DNA of 64,000 nucleotides from NCBI GenBank assembly GCA_947646735.1, contig CANTFK010000943.1, positions 434,001 to 498,000 of the forward strand, given 5' to 3'. The notes below the pieces were generated by a model. It was not told where the DNA came from and made no database searches. It saw nothing but the letters and a program-made list of their open reading frames with translations. This stretch comes from Peronospora farinosa. Its lineage: Eukaryota > Oomycota > Peronosporomycetes > Peronosporales > Peronosporaceae. Below are positions 1 to 9,031 of the stretch, piece after piece (position 1 is the stretch's first letter; each line of letters starts with the position of its first letter). Made by a program: the position numbers and the translations under genes.

Positions 1-587
1 ATGGGGAACCGTTCGTTGGTCTTTCCAGACCAACGATCAAGCAGATGCTTAGGTAGCATCCATGGCTTGCGATCAGGAGCAAGACGCAATACGTTACGGT
101 CTAAAGCCTCCTGCGTGGTGTCAACAGAAGTACCGACACTATGAGTATTGATGTCAGTATAGGTACTGACATCACCCTTACGGTCCCCACCCGAGTCACT
201 ATCCTTCGACTCGTTTGGTGAGTCGTCTGATTCATCAGACGACCCGAACATTTCACGGTACATTGATTCACTCAATGTACCACGATCCCTCTTCGTAGCA
301 TTAGACGACGAGGTATCACCCCGGGGAGAGCCCGGGAGTGGAATAGGTGACTTTGAGCCGGATGCGTCATCCGACTCACCAGAGTAGTCAACGACTAACT
401 CTGGGTCAACATCTTCACGTGGCGAAGCGCTACGTGAACCTGCAACAGGCGTTGCAGGCTGATGTTGACTTCCAGCAGACACTAATGTGTCTGCTGGCTG
501 AGGCTGTGAAGCCTCAGTAGCGGCTGCACACAGGCGTGCAGCCGAGCTCTTGGCTGCCTTAGCAGCGACGCGCATTGACTTTGTCAT
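1..587 (-). CDS. Gag-like protein of LTR retroelement, C-terminus beyond window
   Basis: An uninterrupted minus-strand frame starts at the ATG at 587-585, 98 nt after the LTR, and stays open for 195 codons to the window edge. The product starts MTKSMRVAAKAAKSSAARLC, is rich in Ala, Ser, Asp and Glu, has acidic Ser/Asp runs in the middle and becomes basic near the edge. I see no zinc knuckle or protease motif in the visible part. The call rests on position directly after an LTR on the same strand. The coding sequence is itself a string of short inverted repeats (for example 13-22/27-36, 150-159/164-173, 257-266/272-281, 472-482/487-497), so codon choice must satisfy pairing as well as coding. 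The exact family (Gypsy or Copia) cannot be decided here. Confidence 0.62.
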   Translation of the reverse strand, partial: MTKSMRVAAKAAKSSAARLCAAATEASQPQPADTLVSAGSQHQPATPVAGSRSASPREDVDPELVVDYSGESDDASGSKSPIPLPGSPRGDTSSSNATKRDRGTLSESMYREMFGSSDESDDSPNESKDSDSGGDRKGDVSTYTDINTHSVGTSVDTTQEALDRNVLRLAPDRKPWMLPKHLLDRWSGKTNERFP

Positions 588-684
588 AGCGAGAAAAATG
601 TTGGAATAAAAGAAAGCCCAACAAGTGCTCCTTTCCCATAGTCACTAAATAGTCACTAATGTGACTGTTGGTTGAGGGGGGTGA

Positions 685-1144
685 TGTAACGGGGTGAGCC
701 CGTTACATAATATTGACACTTATATGAAGTGTCAATAAAAATATTATTATAACTAATAATATTTGACAATATTACCTTTTCTAATAATATTGTTCCTAGA
801 TCTCCTTGAAGTTGGAGATGCCCTCTCATTGGTTGATATGGGCCATCATATCAACCAACGCGCTGACCAATGACCGATGGACGCGCGCAATGAGTGGAGG
901 GCAAGTCGTCAACATACATAGTTGTAGTTTAATATAGTTAACATAGGTTATAACAGATTAGTTTTATTAAGATAGTTAACTATATTAAATACAGTTTTCT
1001 TTTCCTCTACTTCTAAGCGTTTGTTTAGAAGTAAAGCTTCCTCTGCCTCTTGTGTAAGAGAGGTAATTGAGGCACCTGCTTTCACTGTAATCAGTGAAAG
1101 TAGACTATACTGTAATCAGTATAGTCGGAGGGTGCCCCATTACA
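685..1144 (-). repeat. Long terminal repeat, 460 bp
   Basis: Begins TGTAACGGGG and ends CCCCATTACA in plus-strand reading, so the ends form an imperfect 10-bp terminal inverted repeat. It is about 460 bp long and clearly homologous over its length to 20131-20589 (459 bp). Perfect stems inside it include 685-693/699-707, 711-721/727-737, 739-749/754-764, 829-840/847-858, 1079-1087/1092-1100 and 1103-1112/1117-1126. Several loops are the same four bases, TAAT. The minus-strand orientation is inferred from the adjacent gag-like frame. Confidence 0.82.
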
Positions 1145-2489
1145 CGTCTACAACTTCACATAAGTCTTTAGAAGAGTGCAACTCGCCAGCCGACGGGTAC
1201 ACAAGGTGAGAGAAGGTCCATACGCGGCATCGGGGTGCCCTCTCGACAGTCGGCAGTCTGCTGGAGCTCAATCAGGGTATCGTGTCGCGCGCATTTTAAG
1301 TAAGTTGGTTCACTCGAATACTGCCACTAATTGTGTGAGCTTGCAGTGCGTGTTATAACATTATGTGTTGACTTCTTGTTGATGTAAGTGTGGGGAAGTG
1401 ACTGTTTTGACGGTCTTCAGTTTGCTTACGACAAGATAGACGACCTAAACGATGCGCCTGACACCGTGTTTGGCTCGCTGATGGGGAATGCTAACGCGCA
1501 ACGTCAAGCGTCTCAACCAACAGCCATGCTTGATTTGTTACCAACGCACAGTGAGCGGTTTGAGGTCTCGTCATACAATTTTGAGAACCCACTCCACCAC
1601 AATGGCACTATGTGCGCTAGCATGGCGAGATGGAAGCCATCGTTCTAAGGAAGGTGAATGGCTGGTGCTTTTTCCAAGGCATTTGACACAAAGTTTCTTA
1701 GGTGTCGATTGCTGCTGTTTATTGTTGACAACGCTGCGTAAGTCGGCTTCCAGGGGATGGATTATGAGATCAGGTAGTTGGGAAAGGAGGTTCTAGATAG
1801 TGTCATCAGGTCGTTATGTGAAAGAGGGTATGGGAAGATGTGGTGGTGGCACCCGTTTGAATCGCTTCCGTTAATCGAGAAGTAGATTTGGGAATAGAAT
1901 GCTACTGCTATTAAGTCTTTAATCTCCTTTGAGATACTGAGGTGGAAAAACTTTTCAAAGTTGTAATATACAAAGCAACTTGTTCAATTAAGTCACGAAG
2001 CGAAATTTATTGTTGGTAGAATGATCATTCTTAAGAGGTTAATATTGTTGTGCGTGACGTGCACCAAGTAGTTGTTTGATGATTGCTTGCTTCGAGGCCG
2101 GACTACATTCTTGAGGCAGCTTGACCAGAAAGTTTGCGAATCACCTACTGATGAATCATACCATACTTATAGTATACCTTGTGAGAATTTGTACTTTTTC
2201 CATCGAATTTTATGATTTGGGCATAATTTTCCGATAAAATGCATATCTTTAGTTTAATCTTTTTTTAATGCCTTATTTTAGCAACTTTTCTTACACGTTA
2301 GCTCGTACGTTTCTGCAACATAACAATTCATCAATAAATGACCTTTTTTGTGTTTTAGCGTTTTATCAGCAATTTAATCACTTATCGACGAGCTTTATAA
2401 CTGCAAGAATTCTAACATAGTGACTATATGGTAGTCACCTCGTCCAACCAGAAAGAATATCTGTAAGTGTGGCACAAAATGTTCCAGCA
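1145..2489. other. AT-rich intergenic sequence, no gene recognised
   Basis: Short frames occur (for example 86 codons at 1388-1648) but none has a recognisable domain, and their stops and composition look random. The stretch from about 1860 to 2480 is AT-rich. A single 7-bp hairpin lies at about 2419-2438. The dense hairpins of the neighbouring retroelement do not continue past 1144. Confidence 0.6.
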
Positions 2490-2905
2490 ACTATCGTACA
2501 GCAGCACAAATAGCAGCACGAACAGGATCAGGTACAGCATACATTAGCATCCACCCTGCTCCATCATGACGCCCAGCCGCTTCTTGCGCACTCTTCGTGT
2601 TGTCAAATTTCGTGCTATGTAACAAACAGCATGCAATTCTGTCATTAGTCACTGCAACCAGCACACCCACATCGTCCATCATGTCATTAAAAAGCGGTTT
2701 TGATCCACGACTTCCGAATGAATACCATCACGAAAAAAGAATGCAACACCAGCGTCCGTAAAGCCTTACAACAAGAGCGCACGAAATGCGCAAGCGTTTT
2801 TGCCTACTACAATTCAGTTACTACCTTGCTTCAGCTGTGTGGCCTCCAGTGACAAGAGACTGATCTGCTCGTCGTTCTGCTCTTCTAGCAATCACGAAAT
2901 GTAAA
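2490..2905 (-). pseudogene. Decayed 3' part of a BET1-like SNARE gene
   Basis: The reverse complement matches the intact BET1-like gene at 5731-6210 at DNA level, including intron sequence, for example the run TTGCAGTGACTAATGA inside intron 3. That points to segmental duplication rather than retroposition. It holds the counterpart of exon 2 (EEQNDEQIS region), exon 3 (HSEVVDQNRF) and most of exon 4. The frame is broken by substitutions and small indels, and the C-terminal membrane anchor no longer reads through correctly. Exon 1 is absent, although a separate exon 1/2 fragment is present at 6878-6985. Confidence 0.75.
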
Positions 2906-3184
2906 AAAAGATCTTGGATGCAGGTGATTCAACACTTTGTCAATGCCTCAACATGATAACCTGCGTACTCCTCCGCTTTCAGTCGCACGCTGCGCTGCCT
3001 TCTGAAGCGTGCGCAGCAAGGAGAAGGCATCCCCCCTTTGTATCGACCTTACACATAAGTCCAAGAGGGCCGGGCCGACGGCTCTGCTGAGGGCGCTACC
3101 GCGTATCTTGTCGCACTTGACTGCCATTCGGGAAGTGTAGGGAGCATCCTCATACCATTAATACTATGATTTAATCCGAAAGAT

Positions 3185-3203
3185 TTGCTCACTTGTCTTC
3201 CCC
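3185..3203 (+). promoter_or_regulatory. Possible oomycete initiator of the PP2C gene
   Basis: The sequence TTGCTCACTTGTCTTCCCC about 50-60 nt upstream of the PP2C ATG resembles the oomycete initiator (GCTCATTYY-type core followed by a pyrimidine-rich or AT-rich flank). This is a consensus match by eye with one mismatch in the core. No transcript evidence is available. Confidence 0.3.
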
Positions 3204-3248
3204 TTCATAGTCCCGCAAAACAAGAAGACAGCCAAGCAGCAGCAAACT

Positions 3249-4380
3249 ATGGGCAACTTCCTTAGCACACCGATCACAACAAAGGACACGAAAGACGGGT
3301 TGGGAAATGGCCTCGAGTTTGGATTCGCCGGCATGCAGGGTTGGCGCAAAGAAATGGAGGACTCGTACGTGGCGAATCTGCAGCCAGCTGGGCTGCCCCC
3401 GAGCTGCTCGCTTTTCGCAGTGTTCGACGGACATGGCGGTCGTATGGCCGCTGACTTGGCCTCCGAGAAAGTTGCGGAACAGATGGCGAATATCATGAAG
3501 ACTGACGTGTTTCCTGCCGGACAAGCGGAGGATGCAGACCCGAACAAGATCGGTAAGGCCATGCGCGACGCCTTCATGAATTTGGATCAGAGAATTAGCG
3601 ATGTGTTCGAGAGAAATCCAAATCCAAGCGGCTGCACGGCCCTCGCTGCGCTCATCACGCCCACACACATTATCGTGGCCAACACGGGTGACTCGCGCTG
3701 TGTTATGGCCAAGGCTGGCCACACGGTCGCGATGTCCTTTGACCATAAACCTACTAATGTGAGAGAAAGGGTGCAACAAGGCGGAACCAAACACACGTCA
3801 TTCTTGGTGCTAATCGCTAACGTCTTTGTGGTGGTTACGTTACTGATTTTGTAGGTGGTAGAGCGCAAGCGAATCGAGAATGCAGGCGGGCATGTGACGA
3901 ATAGCCGCGTGAACGGAGATCTGTCAGTCTCGCGCGCTCTTGGAGACTTTCGTTATAAGTCATGCGCTACCTTGCCGGCTGAGCAGCAGCAGGTGTCTGC
4001 CGAGCCAGATATCGAAGTACACAAGATTGACAAAACGGAGGAGTTTTTGGTGCTCGCGTGTGACGGGATCTGGGATGTCATGAGCAACGACGAAGTTTGC
4101 GCTTACATCCGTCAGCTCATGAACAAAGGCGAGACGGACTTGAAGTTAATAGCGGAAGAGATCCTAGACAACTGTCTTCGGGCAGGAAGGTAAGGTTTGT
4201 ATTCTGTATTGATAACCTTGTTCTGTGCTGATATGTGTTGTGTTGTTGCGCTGCAGCCGTGATAATATGAGCGTTGTGATTGTCAAGTTTTCTGGCGCAA
4301 AGGTCGGTGAAGGCGGCGGTGTGGCTACAATCCGAGAGGAACGTGCACGCTTGGAACGTGCACGCTTGGAACAGCATTAA
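3249..4380 (+). CDS. PP2C-family Ser/Thr phosphatase (PPM)
   Basis: Three exons, 3249-3758, 3855-4189 and 4257-4380, with GT-AG introns, give a 322-residue metal-dependent protein phosphatase. Signature elements are all present: EDSY near residue 40, FAVFDGHGG (metal-binding Asp), NTGDSR, GDLSVSRALGDF, ACDGIWDV, and SRDNMSVVIVKF across the last splice junction. Met-Gly at the start (MGNFLSTP) fits N-myristoylation, suggesting membrane association; this is inference. PP2C enzymes dephosphorylate Ser/Thr residues using Mn/Mg. The C-terminus carries a 15-bp tandem duplication that repeats RARLE just before the stop. Length is typical of a minimal PP2C. The substrate cannot be predicted. The splice at HKPTN/VVERKRIENAGG restores the family sequence and was preferred to read-through. 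Confidence 0.9.
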
Positions 4381-4585
4381 CAAAACATATGTCATAAAGA
4401 TGGCGAAGTCGCAGAGGCTTCTTAGTTCGCACGAGACGAAGTAGATCCACATTTGCACGAATCCCACGCAGCATTTAAAAGCTATGCTTCTGCATATCCA
4501 CCTAGCTTCAGTGTTTTACGGCCCTTCGTCACTCGAAGAATGATAACCAATGAGACTTGCCAAAGTTTTCGCGTAGTACCCAAAC

Positions 4586-5368
4586 GTCGACAAGGTCGCT
4601 TTCACAAGTTCCACCGAGGTTGGCTACCAGATCATGCGCAAATCGCACGTAAACAATAGTAAGCGTGTAACGCATGAGCTAGGTGGTAAGTCAGCCAATA
4701 TTATCCTGGACGATGTCGACATCGACCTCGCCATCCAGCAGTCACAGCTTGGTCTGTTTCTAAACCAAGGTCAGTGCTGTATTGCCGGCACGCGCGTGTA
4801 CGTTCAAGAAGGCATTTACGACGAGTTCATGCGACGCTCGGTGGAGGCTGCTAGGTCTCGTATCGTGGGCGACCCGTTAGCTTCGCCACGGAGCAGGGAG
4901 CTCAGATCGATGAGAGTCAGTTCGAGAAGATCCTGGACTACAATGACAAGGGTGTGAAGGAGGGTGCTCGCCTGCTAACCGGTAGCAAGCGCCATGGTGA
5001 CAGGGCTGGTTCATTCATCCTACTGCATTCTTGGACGTAACGGACGACATGGTCATTTCTCGCGAGGAGATCTTTGGCCCTGTCATGGCTATTTTCAAAT
5101 TTAAGGCCATTGATGAAGCTATTGAGTGTGCTAATGATTCCGTTTATGGTATGGGTGCTGTGTTGTGACTAAGAGCATTGACAATGCAATCAAGATCTCC
5201 AACGGCATTCGAACGGGTACAGTGTATGTGAACTGCTACGACGTTTTTGATGCAAACACGCCGTTTGGTGGCTTCAAGGACTCAGGCATTGGTCGCGAGA
5301 ATGGAGAACTTAGCCTGTGCAGTTACTTGGAGTACAAGACTGTGATCATGAACGCCCGGACGACTTGA
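4586..5368 (+). pseudogene. Aldehyde dehydrogenase pseudogene, C-terminal half (left copy)
   Basis: Encodes the second half of an ALDH2-type enzyme in three different frames: [24 protein letters not shown], then the catalytic region [12 protein letters not shown], then EEIFGPVM, then GGFKDSGIGRENG to the C-terminus at 5366-5368. Single-base deletions break the frame near 4880, near 5005 and at about 5167, so no functional enzyme can be made. There is no N-terminal half. Family-like codons with a TAG continue a little upstream of 4586. Intact enzymes of this family oxidise aldehydes with NAD+. Identical lesions lie in the right copy at 7202-7984. Confidence 0.88.
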
Positions 5369-5633
5369 TGCCATAATATAGTCAAATGACTAACGGAACA
5401 ATAAGAGCTAATGCTATAAGCGATTACATGTTACTGTGTTGAAGTTGTCGCCGTGTGCGCCACATGAAAAGCCTGCAAAATGTCATACGCATGTCTTCAT
5501 ATAGTTTGGCCAATAAGGTACACTCTAACCTAATTACGTCGCCAGGTCTAAAATAGCAATAACGAGAATTCATGTACAACCGAATGTCGAACAGCAGATC
5601 CACGACGCGAGAATCCCTCTTCTCTGGTGCCTC
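4586..5633 (+). repeat. Left arm of 1.05-kb inverted repeat
   Basis: Nearly identical to the reverse complement of 6936-7984; matching coordinates sum to 12570 (12569 after a one-base indel in a run of G near 5545). The encoded ALDH fragments are identical on both arms, including the same frameshifts. The arm ends inside exon 1 of the BET1-like gene. Beyond 5633 weaker similarity resumes in exon 2, up to about 5766. Confidence 0.9.
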
Positions 5634-6210
5634 CTCTCGAGCGCAGGTAAGATCAAACTTGATTCAGGTCATGCGAGATGTTTTTCTGGGAATTCTCACT
5701 TGTATTGTTGATTGTAATGTAATCATGTAGAAGGGTAAGAATTTCGACAATGGAGAGCAGGCCAAACGATTGTTAGAAGAGCAAAACGACGAGCAGATCA
5801 GCCACTTGTCATTGCAAATCACACAGCTGAAACAAGTTAGTAGTAGAAAAAACGATTGCTGCTTTTCTTGCGCTCTTGTTGTATGGCCTTACTGACGCTG
5901 ATGTTGCATTTTTTTCTTACTGCAGCTATCAGGTAGTATTCATTCGGAAGTCGTGGACCAGAACCGCTTTCTTGATGGCATGGTGGGTGTTTTCTTTGTG
6001 TGATGTGTGTGTGCTAGTTGCAGTGACTAATGATAGAATTGCATGCTGTCCTAGAGCACGGAGTTTGACAACACGGAGGGTTTGTTGGGGGGCACGATGA
6101 AGCGCCTGGGCATTATGATGGAGCAGGGTGGAAGCAAACACATGTTGTATCTGATCCTGTTCGTCGTGCTGGTGTTCCTGCTGCTGTACTTTACTATCCG
6201 GTCTCATTAG
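5584..6210 (+). CDS. BET1: BET1-like Qc-SNARE
   Basis: Four exons, 5584-5646, 5731-5835, 5926-5982 and 6055-6210, all in phase 0, encode a 126-residue tail-anchored SNARE. After a short Ser-rich start the SNARE heptad region runs from about residue 33 to 95 (LLEEQNDEQISHLS, then HSEVVDQNRFLDGM, then FDNTEGLLGGTMKRLG). The last about 20 residues are a single membrane anchor (MLYLILFVVLVFLLLYF). Family proteins act in ER-Golgi vesicle fusion in a four-helix bundle with three partner SNAREs. Exon 1 lies in the left arm of the inverted repeat, and two broken copies of the gene flank it (2490-2905, 6878-6985), so this locus has been duplicated repeatedly. The intact frame and clean splice sites argue that this copy is the functional one. 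Confidence 0.85.
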
Positions 6211-6877
6211 TCACATTCTTTTTTATCGACAAAGGATACTACCAGGTAGTCACAATGTTAGAATGCGAGGAAAACATAAAAGAAGAGACTCAAAGTTAAA
6301 ATTGTAATTACTGGAATTGAACTATTCTCCCGGAGACGTAGACTCTTTTCAAATTTTGGCCATGTGCAAAATCTCTTGTTTCATTCATCTACCATAATGC
6401 AATCATTCTCTTCCTCGTTTTCTCGTTCGGCTGGCTCGATAGTTTAGACGTCGTGGGGGGCACACTTCCAATGACACATAAGTGGGTCCGTTAATCATGA
6501 CCGAGATTAGGAATGCACACACTTGACCGAACAGCTGGATTACACACGCGCTCAGAGAAGTCTGCTTCTAGAAGACAGGGGGACACATGGCCGGGAGTCC
6601 TGTACCACTAAAGTAATATAGCAGAGCATGGCACACCCACCATCATGACGTAATCCCTCGCCTTCGCGAGGTCGACTTGGTCTACTTTTCGGATGGAATG
6701 CAGGCTTCCAGATTCGTTTAGACACACCTCTGAACGCCACTGGACGAAAAGAGACTGGTCTGGTGCCTTCTCTACATAAAAAATCAGTCACTGTATCTCA
6801 ACAGAATTATCACGGTCTGGAGATAGTTAGTACCGGGCTTCGCGTTCTGCAAACTGGTCGACGGATTGGGGACAGAG
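6211..6877. other. Spacer within the inverted repeat, no gene recognised
   Basis: Short frames on both strands have no recognisable domain. Sequence from 6878 to 6935 already shows homology to BET1 intron 1/exon 2 on the minus strand. The rest is unexplained. Confidence 0.5.
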
Positions 6878-6985
6878 GTTTGGCCTGCTCTTCGATGTCG
6901 ACATTCTTTCCATTCTACACGATTCCATTACAATCGAGGCACCTGAGAAGAAGGATTCTCGCGTCGTGGATCTGCTGTTCGACAT
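6878..6985 (-). pseudogene. BET1 exon 1/exon 2 fragment
   Basis: Minus-strand homology starts at the ATG equivalent (6985), follows exon 1 up to about 6936, lacks most of intron 1 and resumes with the end of the intron and the first part of exon 2 (GAGCAGGCCAAAC) before stopping at 6878. It is the 5' counterpart of the 3' fragment at 2490-2905, but the two are 4 kb apart. Confidence 0.75.
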
Positions 6986-7984
6986 TCGGTTGTACATGAA
7001 TTCTCGTTATTGCTATTTTAGACCCTGGCGACGTAATTAGGTTAGAGTGTACCTTATTGGCCAAACTATATGAAGACATGCGTATGACATTTTGCAGGCT
7101 TTTCATGTGGCGCACACGGCGACAACTTCAACACAGTAACATGTAATCGCTTATAGCATTAGCTCTTATTGTTCCGTTAGTCATTTGACTATATTATGGC
7201 ATCAAGTCGTCCGGGCGTTCATGATCACAGTCTTGTACTCCAAGTAACTGCACAGGCTAAGTTCTCCATTCTCGCGACCAATGCCTGAGTCCTTGAAGCC
7301 ACCAAACGGCGTGTTTGCATCAAAAACGTCGTAGCAGTTCACATACACTGTACCCGTTCGAATGCCGTTGGAGATCTTGATTGCATTGTCAATGCTCTTA
7401 GTCACAACACAGCACCCATACCATAAACGGAATCATTAGCACACTCAATAGCTTCATCAATGGCCTTAAATTTGAAAATAGCCATGACAGGGCCAAAGAT
7501 CTCCTCGCGAGAAATGACCATGTCGTCCGTTACGTCCAAGAATGCAGTAGGATGAATGAACCAGCCCTGTCACCATGGCGCTTGCTACCGGTTAGCAGGC
7601 GAGCACCCTCCTTCACACCCTTGTCATTGTAGTCCAGGATCTTCTCGAACTGACTCTCATCGATCTGAGCTCCCTGCTCCGTGGCGAAGCTAACGGGTCG
7701 CCCACGATACGAGACCTAGCAGCCTCCACCGAGCGTCGCATGAACTCGTCGTAAATGCCTTCTTGAACGTACACGCGCGTGCCGGCAATACAGCACTGAC
7801 CTTGGTTTAGAAACAGACCAAGCTGTGACTGCTGGATGGCGAGGTCGATGTCGACATCGTCCAGGATAATATTGGCTGACTTACCACCTAGCTCATGCGT
7901 TACACGCTTACTATTGTTTACGTGCGATTTGCGCATGATCTGGTAGCCAACCTCGGTGGAACTTGTGAAAGCGACCTTGTCGAC
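6936..7984 (-). repeat. Right arm of 1.05-kb inverted repeat
   Basis: Reverse complement of 4586-5633, with an interarm spacer of about 1.3 kb (5634-6935). See the left arm for alignment details. The arms could form a large cruciform or hairpin, and their near-identity implies recent duplication, gene conversion, or an assembly duplication. Confidence 0.9.
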
Positions 7985-8530
7985 ATTCGGGTGCTGCGCG
8001 AGGTAAGGGCCAGCCGCACCTGGTACAATGTTGACCACACCCTTAGGGAATTTTAGCCTCCACAATGAGTTCACCGACGCGCAGACAGGACGACCAAACG
8101 AATAAACTGTGTTCAAGCGCAGACAATAACACTCAGACACTGGCGTGGTCTTGTGAAGAGCGTCGGTGGTATCAGCAGGTTTCAGTACAATGGAGAGCGG
8201 GGCCCAACTTTTACGATATCATCAACAACGAAAAGTTCCACGAAATAATTTGCGCGCACACATCGACAGGCTCGAACTTGTTATAGCACAGGTAAGGAAG
8301 GTCCTGAGATCGGGATAACAGGGCCATGCATTTTGTCGGGCCATCCAGCATAGTAACGGTAAGTCTTGAGCACGGAGGCCGAAGTCGGCACCCTTGGCCT
8401 CAGCACATGGCTTGCCATTATCGAGGGCCTCAAGAGCAGCCAGCTCATCGATGTTCTCCTCGATGAGGTCTGCGAGCTTGTTGAAAAGACGTCCACGGTC
8501 CGCAGGCAAGGTGCGGCACGCTGTTATCGG
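7202..8530 (-). pseudogene. Aldehyde dehydrogenase pseudogene, main body (right copy)
   Basis: On the minus strand from 8530 the frame reads [20 protein letters not shown], the LRYYAGW-type segment (here [14 protein letters not shown]), [17 protein letters not shown] with in-frame stops just after, [18 protein letters not shown], then the same C-terminal half and frameshifts as the left copy, ending at 7202. At least three frameshifts and two stop codons disable it. The segment between LKPADTT and GELIVEA is longer than in the family and may be a former intron. Its N-terminal exon is not upstream on the same strand but inverted at 8621-8907. The family is mitochondrial/cytosolic ALDH (catalytic Cys in GQCCIAG). 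Confidence 0.87.
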
Positions 8531-8620
8531 CCGAATCCTGTTTATTTTTCAATTTGCATCCTTATCGACATCTCGCCAGCTCCAGCAGCAGTCCTCGCAC
8601 CCTTTTTCATGCAGCACCAA

Positions 8621-8907
8621 ATGCTACGTCGATCTACCCGCTTCCCAGCGAGTGCCTTCGCGACGAAGACAACCGTAACTGCCATTGAGGCCTCACCGCT
8701 TGTGTTGCCACGCCGCTTTTCGTCCCACGTTTCCGTGAAGTAAACCAACCTGCTGATTAATGGCCAGTTTGTGCCTTCTATCTTGTGCAAGACTTTCAAG
8801 ACGTACAACCCCGCCACGGAAGAGAAGATTGCTGACGTCGCTGAGGCTGGTTCAGCTGACATTGACGCCGCTGTGGCTGCTGCCCGCGCGGCATTGAAGG
8901 GCGTCGA
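8621..8907 (+). pseudogene. Inverted first exon of the ALDH gene
   Basis: The plus strand carries ATG at 8621, a basic Arg/Ser-rich leader (MLRRSTRFPASAFATK) that looks like a mitochondrial targeting peptide, a single in-frame TAA at 8741-8743, then [28 protein letters not shown] and [15 protein letters not shown], the canonical N-terminus of ALDH2. Family similarity stops at about 8907. The rest of the gene is on the other strand, ending near 8530, so a local inversion of roughly 350 bp would explain the arrangement. Confidence 0.82.
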
Positions 8908-9031
8908 TAGTCAACAGCTTCAACAAGGATCTCTCATGTTCGTTGATGCGTTATGATAGTGACTCGAGTGATGTCAACGGTATCTACAGCGTATCACGCA
9001 ATATCCCACGTTTCTCACTGCTGTACATATA

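Larger units (their letters stand above)
1..1144 (-). mobile_element. 5' end of an LTR retroelement (hairpin-array family), cut by the window edge
   Basis: Reading on the minus strand, a 460-bp LTR (1144 to 685) is followed by a 97-nt leader (684-588) and an open gag-like frame that runs out of the window at position 1. The LTR is supported by terminal inverted bases (TGTAACGGGG at one end, CCCCATTACA at the other) and by a second copy in the same orientation at 20131-20589. The segment is packed with short perfect inverted repeats that stop at the LTR edge, position 1144. The other LTR, pol and any target duplication lie outside the window. I did not find a standard tRNA primer site starting with TGG directly after the LTR. 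Confidence 0.8.

Noticed and set aside
1..587. Hairpin-rich block as a CRISPR-like array
   Set aside because: The stems differ from one another and there are no constant repeats with unique spacers; the setting is an LTR retroelement in a eukaryote.
1388..1648. 86-codon plus-strand frame
   Set aside because: No domain, no neighbours that splice to it, composition like random sequence.
3189..3794. 201-codon minus-strand frame opposite the PP2C gene
   Set aside because: Shadow of PP2C exon 1, which has complete family motifs on the other strand.
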